8,230 nucleotides of DNA from Bryobacteraceae bacterium (GTDB taxonomy: Bacteria > Acidobacteriota > Terriglobia > Bryobacterales > Bryobacteraceae): assembly GCA_030036985.1 (NCBI GenBank), contig JASHSD010000616.1, positions 1-8,230 of the forward strand. The letters are read 5' to 3'. Position numbers and translations under genes: made by a program. Numbering within the stretch: the first letter of the stretch is position 1; the number at the start of each line of letters is the position of its first letter. The notes below the pieces were generated by a model. That model made no database searches and was not told the DNA's origin. It saw only the letters and a program-made list of their open reading frames with translations. Positions 1 through 5,445 of the stretch are shown one piece after another.

Positions 1-157
1 AAACAATCCCCAGGATGCTCGCGACCTGACGTGGGAGTATTCCGTACTCCGAGACCGCCTGACCAAACCTGAATGGGGCCCTTAACTTCCCGATTACGGC
101 AAACGCGAATGCACCCCCGAGTGCAAGCTGAACGATTAGCGTTAAATCAGCAACCAT
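1..157 (-). CDS. MauE/DoxX-like integral membrane protein, 3' end cut by window edge
   Basis: The minus strand reads an ATG at 157-155 and stays open to the left edge, giving 52 residues. An in-frame TGA lies 12 bases upstream of the ATG, so the start is well bounded. I see no clear Shine-Dalgarno. Residues about 6-22 form a hydrophobic helix, followed by GKLRAP and FGQAVSEYGILP (residues 23-42). This Gly-Lys-Leu-Arg, Phe, Tyr-Gly-Leu-Leu-Pro pattern is typical of the first helix and loop of the MauE/DoxX-like family. Members are small four-helix membrane proteins; MauE itself is needed for maturation of methylamine dehydrogenase, while most homologues have no proven role and some are linked to thiol-redox proteins. 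The assignment rests on about a third of the expected protein, and no partner gene is visible. Confidence 0.68.
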   Translation of the reverse strand, partial: MVADLTLIVQLALGGAFAFAVIGKLRAPFRFGQAVSEYGILPRQVASILGIV

Positions 158-1070
158 GTGAATAATTCAGTTAATGCACTTAAGACTCTTCGCGCACCGA
201 GATCGATCCAAAATCAACTCCCCGCCAATTGAGGTTGTGACCCACGGCCAGTAACCTGAATTGCGCAGACCAAATTGCCGGACGCGAGTCAATTCTACGA
301 ACACTTCGGAATGCCCACCGGCACGCGATCACATGGCGATGGACCCGGCCGAAATCCGCGAAGGCCTCGTCGTTTGCCCATAGCGGCAGGCTATAAAAAG
401 TCCGGAGGTTCTCTATAAGAAAAGCGCTCGTAATGTGCCCTGGGACAAGCGCGAACGCTTCGGCTCGAATTTTGCGGAATAACAATAGAAAAAACGGAAG
501 CCTAAACCGGCGTAGCCGGAACCAAACAGGGAGCAATTTTCGAAAAGTTGGACCTCGTGTCAAAGTGCGCCCGAAGGCCTGTGGATATTGCTCCGCGCGC
601 AGATCCCCGAAAATTTCCTGCCAGGAAACGCGATGATTCAGATATAGAGGTACTAAAGGCTGAACACAGTTCAAAACGGGTAATAACGCAGGAGACAGAG
701 CTGTTTATTCGCTCATATGTGGCTGTAGTTGTGGATTGGAGGTCGCTAATATCGGATAAATCCGTTGCTCGCCTGTCCCGGTCCGGCACAACACGGAGAC
801 TACCCTGGTGACGGCGCGAATGCAAGGCCGAAAATGAGTTTATTGTCAGCCGTCGGTATGAAAGAGCACTATTTGGGCCGGTTTTGTCGCCGTCGCACTC
901 GGTGGCCGCTGCCTCGATCTCCCAATCCACGTCGGACCGGTCGTCCTGGCCGATTGTCCGGCGCATGGTGTTTAGAAAAGCGATCGAGAAGACGCCGATG
1001 CAATCGAGAGCCAGGCCGGGATCTCTTGTTATGATTCAACGCTTGGGATGTGGGGCTTGTGACAGAAAAA
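158..1070. other. Long gene-poor segment of lower G+C
   Basis: About 900 bases with no convincing gene. Open frames exist on both strands (for example 180-674 minus, 502-966 minus, 548-811 plus), but their translations are rich in Arg, Ser and Pro, overlap each other and match no family I know. Sampled lines (481-540 and 601-660) are 45% G+C by hand count, below the neighbouring genes. Small structures seen: a perfect palindrome at 614-628 and a short CCGGC/GCCGG hairpin at 507-519. The stretch could be the regulatory region of the MauE-like gene, a decayed gene, or hold an unrecognised small RNA. I see no tRNA, rRNA or terminal inverted repeats. Confidence 0.55.
614..628. repeat. Short perfect palindrome, possible operator
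   Basis: TTTCCT at 614-619 is followed by GCC and AGGAAA at 623-628, a perfect 6-base inverted repeat in the gene-poor segment. The size would suit a dimeric regulator, but it lies more than 450 bases from the nearest start codon and no promoter is recognisable beside it. A chance palindrome of this size is quite possible. Confidence 0.2.
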
Positions 1071-1727
1071 TCAGAACACGCGGCGCTTCAGGCGTTCGAC
1101 GGTGAACTTCGCCGTATCCGCGACCGCCATCACCGCCATCACGCCGGCCTGTACCGGATCGGTCACCACCAGGTCGGCCGCATCGGGAACGCTGCCGGCC
1201 ATGTTCAGGCTGATCACCAGCAGCCCTGTCCGGCGCACTTCCTGTACCGCGATTTCGATCTCGCCGCCCATCAGAGAACCGGCCAGCACCAGCGCTCTCG
1301 CGCGGGGCAGGCGCGGCACCGCGCGCACGGCATCGGCAAGCTGATGCTCCCCCACCAGCGGAATCGTGTCGATCGAGATGTGCTCGCCCCGAATGTTATG
1401 GCGGTCCGCTTCCACGATCGCGCCCATCGCCACCTGGCCCACCTGCGCGCCGCCGCCCATGATGATGATCCGTTTGCCGTAGATCTCCTGCATGCTCTTC
1501 ACGACATCGAGGCTGCGCACGATCGGCAGGGCGCGCAGGTCCCGCATCATCGCCTCCCACGCGGGCGTGGTCACCTCGAAATACACGCGCGCGCCCGCGC
1601 CGGTGTTCTCGATGATCGAAACCGTGCCGATGTCTCCGCGATGCTCGGCGATCACGCCGGAGAGCCCGTGCAGGATGCCGGGTCCGGCGTCGGCATCGAT
1701 CAGAATGCCGTGATTTTCCGCTTCCAT
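1071..1727 (-). CDS. ACT domain protein of the ACT-DUF5612 type, function unknown
   Basis: 218 residues, probably cytoplasmic. Residues about 5-75 look like an ACT domain, a small ligand-binding regulatory fold: a beta strand, then DAGPGILHGLSGVIAEH with the usual Pro-Gly-Ile-Leu turn, then GDIGTV. A second domain begins at GKRIIIMGGGAQVGQVA (84-100), a glycine-rich loop of Rossmann type, and continues with HISIDTIPLVGE (116-127), LVLAGSLMGGEI (147-158), ISLNMAGSV (172-180) and VVTDPVQAGVMAVMAVADTA (187-206). From memory this matches ACT-DUF5612 proteins, best known from methanogenic archaea and with no established activity. The frame stays open upstream to 1934, but those 69 residues are Arg/Ser-rich and run into a hairpin, so I start at the ATG at 1727. 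No good Shine-Dalgarno precedes it. It lies 237 bases beyond the hydrolase gene on the same strand and is probably transcribed separately. Confidence 0.75.
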   Translation of the reverse strand: MEAENHGILIDADAGPGILHGLSGVIAEHRGDIGTVSIIENTGAGARVYFEVTTPAWEAMMRDLRALPIVRSLDVVKSMQEIYGKRIIIMGGGAQVGQVAMGAIVEADRHNIRGEHISIDTIPLVGEHQLADAVRAVPRLPRARALVLAGSLMGGEIEIAVQEVRRTGLLVISLNMAGSVPDAADLVVTDPVQAGVMAVMAVADTAKFTVERLKRRVF

Positions 1728-1908
1728 ACAGGAGCTATCATCGCAGGCTGCAAACTGCTTGACGCGTCGCGAGAGCGCTGGCAGGCGGTGAAGAGAGCGC
1801 AGGCCGCGTTTCTGGACTCGCTCGATCCCGTAACGGCGCCGGGCCATCATCGAGACTGGAAGGGAACTGCGCGCCAAGCGCAAGTCCGAAGGCCCCGCTG
1901 CGTCCGAC

Positions 1909-1959
1909 CGCTCCCTTTCGTGTGTGATAACCACTTCGTTATCACACGAAGAGAGAGCG
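1909..1959 (-). terminator. Long imperfect hairpin after the hydrolase gene, terminator-like
   Basis: GTGTGATAAC at 1922-1931 pairs perfectly with GTTATCACAC at 1938-1947 around a 6-base loop. Allowing a two-base bulge, TTC/GAA pairs extend it, and CGCTC (1909-1913) can pair with GAGCG (1955-1959), giving an imperfect stem over about 50 bases. It begins within 10 bases of the hydrolase stop codon, the place expected of a terminator. There is no T-run on either side, so it is not a classic intrinsic terminator. It could instead be an mRNA-stabilising stem or a protein-binding palindrome. Confidence 0.45.
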
Positions 1960-1964
1960 TCTCA

Positions 1965-3137
1965 CTACTGAGAGCTTGCAAGCTCCGGCAGTGCTACGCC
2001 TGTAGGTTGCAGCATTTCTCCGTACAGAAGCTTGTTGATGACAGTTCCGCCGTTGTTGCCATTCGTCATGATCACGAATCCGGATTTTCGCGCAACAGAC
2101 ATTCCACCAAACGTCCGAAATCCGGAGTCACCGCCATCGTGAGAGACAATGTCGCCATTTTTAGCATGCAGGATGCGCCACCCGAGCGCCCACGAGACAG
2201 GTAACGGCATATCCGAGACTTTGACCTGGGGTTGAATCATTTGCTTCACACTCGCCCGAGAAAGATGAAAGGCGTCAACCCTGCCGGGGGCCATGATCTG
2301 AATCATGAACCTTGCATAGTCGCTGGGCGTCGTGAGCAACCCACCTGCGGCTCCGTAACGTGCCACGTCGGGCGGCGTTGGTTCGGACTTAGGAATCGGC
2401 TTGCCTTTGGAGTCGTGCGGCAGCGCCCGACGTCGGTTGAAATCCGGAGGCCAAAGATACCCACTGGATTTCATGTCGAAAGGCACGAGCAAATTCGTCT
2501 TCATGTAAGTATCGAAGTCGGTGCCGCAAACCCTCAGGCCAGCTTCGTATTTAGCGCAATCGTTCTGGTTGACGTGGCCAATTAAACGGGTGACGACCAG
2601 CTGCAGATAGCTGTAGCCCTCTCCCGAGTACATGAACTTTTCACCGGGAGTGAAGTGGATGCCTATCGGGTCCTTCGTCGATCTCCAATCCTGAAAACCG
2701 CTCGTATGCGAAAGGATTCGACGCGCAGTAATCAAATCGAGCCGTGGATCATTGCTAATGTATCGTTCGGGCGTGTACTTCGTCAGAGGAATATCGAGAT
2801 CCAATACCCCTTTCTCGCACAATTTCATGACCAGGTACGCAAATACCGGTTTGCTCATGGAAGCCGCTTCGAACACCGTATCAGGATCGACGCGCCGTCC
2901 GGAGGTGGCGTTAGCTACGCCAAAGCCGCGACGCCAAAAGAGCTTTGCATCTCTGATGACGGCGATGGACCCTCCAGGAACGGCCGCTTCCATAAGCAAC
3001 CGCGGCAGTTGTCGTTCGATATCGGCGACCATGTGATCCCACGCGTCCACATCGCGCTGCGCATATATCGCCAGGGGAAAAAGGGAAGCGCCGACGGAGG
3101 CCCGGCCAGTCTTCTTCAGAAACACGCGTCGTAACAT
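1965..3137 (-). CDS. Tat-exported serine hydrolase, beta-lactamase / class C PBP fold
   Basis: 390 residues, normal for the family. The N-terminus MLRRVFLKKTG carries a twin-arginine motif (RRVFLKK), then a hydrophobic stretch ending IYA-Q near residue 26, so the protein is probably exported folded by the Tat system. The serine hydrolase domain (about 40-375) shows the nucleophile motif SMSK (S93 to K96), the family sequence ILSHTSGF (141-148), YSGEGYSY (170-177) in the place of the Tyr-x-Asn motif, and HDGGDSGF (333-340) in the place of Lys-Thr-Gly. The class includes esterases, D-aminopeptidases, DD-peptidases and AmpC-type beta-lactamases. Gly instead of Asn in the second motif and His in the third fit an esterase or peptidase better than a true beta-lactamase. 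The substrate cannot be told. The gene stands alone, divergent from the GT9 operon, and lower G+C than its flanks. The ATG at 3137 has only a weak GACGAG upstream. Confidence 0.88.
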   Translation of the reverse strand: MLRRVFLKKTGRASVGASLFPLAIYAQRDVDAWDHMVADIERQLPRLLMEAAVPGGSIAVIRDAKLFWRRGFGVANATSGRRVDPDTVFEAASMSKPVFAYLVMKLCEKGVLDLDIPLTKYTPERYISNDPRLDLITARRILSHTSGFQDWRSTKDPIGIHFTPGEKFMYSGEGYSYLQLVVTRLIGHVNQNDCAKYEAGLRVCGTDFDTYMKTNLLVPFDMKSSGYLWPPDFNRRRALPHDSKGKPIPKSEPTPPDVARYGAAGGLLTTPSDYARFMIQIMAPGRVDAFHLSRASVKQMIQPQVKVSDMPLPVSWALGWRILHAKNGDIVSHDGGDSGFRTFGGMSVARKSGFVIMTNGNNGGTVINKLLYGEMLQPTGVALPELASSQ

Positions 3138-3311
3138 CTCGTCGGAAAGGGTGTAACGCGCAGGCCTTCCTTCTCGGGCCTTTTCAAATTCCGATCCGCG
3201 CCACCTCGTCTAAGCTTACATCGTCGTCGCGCCGGTCATAGAGGCCGCTGGTTTTTGCGTTCGAGTGCCCTGCCATCCTCCTCCTGTTAGACTCTATAGT
3301 TGCCGCAAGAG
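3138..3311. promoter_or_regulatory. Divergent intergenic region
   Basis: About 170 bases between the divergent hydrolase and GT9 genes must hold promoters for both, unless the GT9 gene starts at TTG 3300. A TATAGT at 3295-3300 resembles a -10 box, but no matching -35 box lies at 16-18 bases, so no promoter is assigned. No operator-like palindrome stands out. Confidence 0.35.
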
Positions 3312-4262
3312 GTGAAAAGCATTCTCATTGTCCGTCTCGGGGCGATGGGCGACATCATCCATTCGCTTCCCGGAGCCGCATCGCTCAAGCACAGTTTCCC
3401 CGCGGCGCAGGTGACCTGGGTCGTCGAACCGAAGTGGGTTCCGCTGCTCGAAGGCAACGGCTTCGTCGATCGCATTGTCGTGTTTCGCCGCGACGACCCG
3501 CTGTCCTGGAGCCGCACGAAAGCCGAACTGCGGTCGCGCCACTACGATCTGGCCGTCGATTTCCAGGGCCTCACCAAATCCGCGGTGATCGCGCATCTGG
3601 CCGGGCCCGAACGCATCGCCGGATTCGGTCCGCGCGTGGTGCGCGAGCGTCCGGCGGGATTCTTCTATTCGACGCGCGTGCCCAGCAACGCCATCCACGT
3701 GGTGGATCAGGCGCTCGATCTCGCGGCGGGCGCGGGTGCGACGAATCTGGTGCGGGTTTTTCCGCTTCCCGCCGGGGCCCCCGAAGGCCGCTTGCCCGAC
3801 GCGCCGTTCGCGCTGGCCAGTCCGCTGGCGGGATGGGCGTCGAAGCAGTGGCCGCTCGAATACTACGAACAACTGGCCGGAATGCTGCGCGAGAAGCTCG
3901 GAATGCCGCTGGTTCTGAACGGCGCTCCGGGAGCCGTGCCCAAAGTGCCTGGAACGCTGGCGCACGAAAGCGGCATTCCGGGCCTGATCGACGCCACGCG
4001 ACGCGCCGCGCTGGTGGTCGGCGTCGACAGCGGCCCGCTGCATCTTGCCGCCGCGCTGAATAAAGCCGGCGTAGCCATTTTCGGCCCCACCGATCCGATT
4101 CGCAACGGTCCCTACGTCGGGGATTTTCAGGTCTTCCGCATGTCCGGCTCGCGCACGACGCACCGGCGCGGCGCGACGATCGACGCCTCCATGCGGGCGA
4201 TCGGACCCGAGCAGGTCTTCGCCGCGTTGGCCGCGCGCGTCAGTTCCGCCGTGGGCATTTAA
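3312..4262 (+). CDS. Glycosyltransferase family 9, heptosyltransferase-like (WaaC/WaaF type)
   Basis: 316 residues from GTG 3312; an in-frame TTG at 3300 would add four. I prefer GTG because the product then begins with the family's usual N-terminus, VKSILIVRLGAMGDIIHSLP. Neither start has a properly spaced Shine-Dalgarno. The enzyme is a cytoplasmic, membrane-associated GT-B transferase adding a sugar (in the model enzymes, heptose from ADP-heptose) to the LPS inner core. Visible features: the N-terminal GDIIH with Asp14, the probable catalytic base by analogy with WaaC; DFQGLTKSA (83-91), very like the WaaC motif; ASKQWP (176-181) with a Lys in the nucleotide-binding region; GVDSGPLHLAAAL (237-249), the donor-binding motif; and FGPTDPIRNGPY (257-268). 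It heads a probable operon with the membrane methyltransferase and bacilliredoxin. The sugar donor and whether it acts on LPS or another glycan are inferred. Confidence 0.88.
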   Translation: MKSILIVRLGAMGDIIHSLPGAASLKHSFPAAQVTWVVEPKWVPLLEGNGFVDRIVVFRRDDPLSWSRTKAELRSRHYDLAVDFQGLTKSAVIAHLAGPERIAGFGPRVVRERPAGFFYSTRVPSNAIHVVDQALDLAAGAGATNLVRVFPLPAGAPEGRLPDAPFALASPLAGWASKQWPLEYYEQLAGMLREKLGMPLVLNGAPGAVPKVPGTLAHESGIPGLIDATRRAALVVGVDSGPLHLAAALNKAGVAIFGPTDPIRNGPYVGDFQVFRMSGSRTTHRRGATIDASMRAIGPEQVFAALAARVSSAVGI

Positions 4263-4295
4263 TGGCGTGTCCCCGCCGAACTCTATATCAGAAAG

Positions 4296-4345
4296 GCCGG
4301 GCAGAAGCCCGGCTGCAGGGCCGAAGCCCTGGCCCCACATGGGGC
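4296..4345. repeat. Three tandem hairpins between GT9 and methyltransferase genes
   Basis: Three perfect small hairpins lie end to end. Stem GCCGGGC/GCCCGGC with loop AGAA spans 4296-4313. Stem CAGGGC/GCCCTG with loop CGAA spans 4316-4331. Stem GCCCC/GGGGC with loop ACAT spans 4332-4345. The first two share the core GC-NGAA-GC with the hairpin at 5395-5412. The block sits 33 bases after the GT9 stop and just before the preferred start of the next gene. It looks like a dispersed intergenic repeat; in RNA it could attenuate, stabilise or limit translation of the downstream gene. Confidence 0.7.
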
Positions 4346-4356
4346 ATTTAGGGCGG

Positions 4357-4932
4357 ATGCGGCGGCACTGGTTCCCGAAGCGCTATGCCGATGCCGTCGC
4401 CCGCCTGCGCGTACCGGCCGGGTTCGTCATGATGGCGGCGTTCGCGCTGTTCCCGAACCCCGACCCGGAATCGCTCGCCATCGGCCTGCCGCTTTCGGCC
4501 GCAGGACTCGCCTGCCGCGCCTGGGCCGCCGGCCACTTGGCCAAAGATCAGCGCCTGGCCACATCGGGGCCTTATTCGTTCACCCGCAATCCTCTCTACC
4601 TCGGGACACTGATCACGGCGCTCGGGCTGGCGGCGGCGGCCCGCAGCATCGGGTTGGCGCTGCTGTTCACCGCGCTGTTCCTGCTCGTATATCTGCCGGC
4701 GATCGAGCTGGAGGAACAGCATCTCACTGCCATCCTTCCCGGCTATCCCGAATTCGCCGCGCGCGTGCCGCTGCTGATTCCGCGATGGCCGTCACAATTC
4801 GGGCCCGATCGTTTTTCGCCCGCGCTTTACCGCAAAAACCGTGAATATCAGGCGCTTTGGGGATGGCTGATCGGGGCCGCATGGCTGCTCGCGCGCGCGT
4901 TGTGGCTGCCCCATCTGGTAGTGTTTAGTTGA
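4357..4932 (+). CDS. Isoprenylcysteine carboxyl methyltransferase (ICMT)/PEMT-like membrane methyltransferase
   Basis: 191 residues from ATG 4357. Earlier in-frame starts exist at GTG 4267 and ATG 4339, but both would translate the hairpin repeat, so I take the later ATG. The protein is hydrophobic, with likely membrane helices near 18-33, 41-58, 80-115 and 165-184. The cofactor region is clear: GHLAKDQRLATSGPY (59-73), then RNPLYLG (77-83), then Glu119-Glu120 followed by Tyr130 and VPLLIP (137-142). This layout is shared by ICMT and phospholipid methyltransferases, which use S-adenosylmethionine within the membrane. In bacteria the substrate is usually unknown, since prenylated CaaX proteins are absent; a lipid or small hydrophobic acceptor is plausible. 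The stop codon is one base before the bacilliredoxin start, so the two are probably co-transcribed and translationally coupled. Confidence 0.8.
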   Translation: MRRHWFPKRYADAVARLRVPAGFVMMAAFALFPNPDPESLAIGLPLSAAGLACRAWAAGHLAKDQRLATSGPYSFTRNPLYLGTLITALGLAAAARSIGLALLFTALFLLVYLPAIELEEQHLTAILPGYPEFAARVPLLIPRWPSQFGPDRFSPALYRKNREYQALWGWLIGAAWLLARALWLPHLVVFS

Positions 4933-4933
4933 G

Positions 4934-5365
4934 ATGGCTTATCCTCAACAACTGCTCATTCCCATGCGGGAAGACCTGACGCAATACGGGGTGGAAGAAA
5001 CGCGCACGCCCGCCGAGGTGGATCGCGCGCTCGCGCCGGGCAGCGGCACGGTGCTGATGGTGATCAATTCGGTCTGCGGCTGCGCTGCGGGCAAGGCGCG
5101 TCCGGGAGTCGGCATGGCGCTGAAACATGGCGTGCGGCCGGACAAAGCGGCCACGGTATTCGCGGGCGGAGACGACGCCGCGGTGGCCCACCTGCGCTCG
5201 ATTCTGTCGGATTATCCGCCGTCGTCGCCTTCAATCGCGCTCTTCCGCGACGGAAAGCCGGTGTTCATGATGCATCGCAGCGATATCGAAAGGCGCGACG
5301 CGTTCCAGATCGCGCAGGTGCTGAGGGATGCGTTCGACCGTTTTTGCGCGAAAGAACAGGTTTAA
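4934..5365 (+). CDS. BrxA/BrxB family bacilliredoxin
   Basis: 143 residues, the usual family length. The thioredoxin-like fold carries VINSVCGCAAGKARPG (43-58) with the Cys48-Gly-Cys50 pair that defines the family, plus the conserved SPSIALFRDGKPVFMM (98-113) and a C-terminal FDRFC with a further Cys138. In Bacillus, BrxA and BrxB remove bacillithiol from S-bacillithiolated proteins. Homologues in Gram-negative phyla share the CGC motif and may work with bacillithiol or another low-molecular-weight thiol. The ATG follows the upstream stop by one base, with no strong Shine-Dalgarno, pointing to coupled translation. It is the last gene of the plus-strand group, and a large palindrome begins 5 bases after its stop. 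The family is clear; the thiol partner is inference. Confidence 0.93.
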   Translation: MAYPQQLLIPMREDLTQYGVEETRTPAEVDRALAPGSGTVLMVINSVCGCAAGKARPGVGMALKHGVRPDKAATVFAGGDDAAVAHLRSILSDYPPSSPSIALFRDGKPVFMMHRSDIERRDAFQIAQVLRDAFDRFCAKEQV

Positions 5366-5369
5366 CGGG

Positions 5370-5439
5370 GGACACGCGACTTCAGTCGCGTCAACACAGG
5401 CTGAAGCCTGTGGGGGGACGCGGCTGAAGTCGCGTGTCC
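5370..5439. repeat. 70-base palindromic element with nested hairpin, between convergent genes
   Basis: The 23 bases at 5370-5392 are the reverse complement of 5417-5439 with a single difference (T5386 facing G5423), including a perfect 16-base outer arm (5370-5385 with 5424-5439). Inside is a second hairpin, CACAGGC/GCCTGTG at 5395-5412 with loop TGAA. The left arm is itself nearly self-complementary (CGCGACTTCAGTCGCG), so a cruciform or three-armed structure is possible. It fills almost the whole 80-base gap between the bacilliredoxin stop (5365) and the TPR stop (5446). It probably serves as a two-way transcription barrier, but it lacks T-runs and looks more like a dispersed REP-type repeat. 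Confidence 0.8.
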
Positions 5440-5445
5440 GATGTG

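Noticed and set aside
180..674. 164-codon minus-strand open frame in the gene-poor segment
   Set aside because: Unnatural composition, no motifs, no ribosome binding site, and other equally open frames overlap it.
158..1070. Insertion sequence or transposon remnant
   Set aside because: No transposase-like frame, no terminal inverted repeats and no target duplication could be found by eye.
1728..1934. 69-residue N-terminal extension of the ACT-domain gene
   Set aside because: Arg/Ser-rich, begins inside the hairpin, and the ACT fold starts directly after the later Met at 1727.
1050..2204. 384-codon plus-strand open frame opposite the ACT protein gene
   Set aside because: It lies antisense to a recognised gene and runs across the gap and hairpin. 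Its translation is His/Arg-rich with no family pattern; such long antisense frames are expected in high-G+C DNA.
3295..3300. TATAGT as a -10 promoter box for the GT9 operon
   Set aside because: No matching -35 element at normal spacing, and it would leave almost no leader before the start codon.
3294..4340. 348-codon minus-strand open frame opposite the GT9 gene
   Set aside because: Arg/Gly/His-rich translation with no domain, fully antisense to a clear glycosyltransferase.
4296..5439. CRISPR array
   Set aside because: The repeats are self-complementary hairpins of differing sequence, without regular spacers or neighbouring cas genes.
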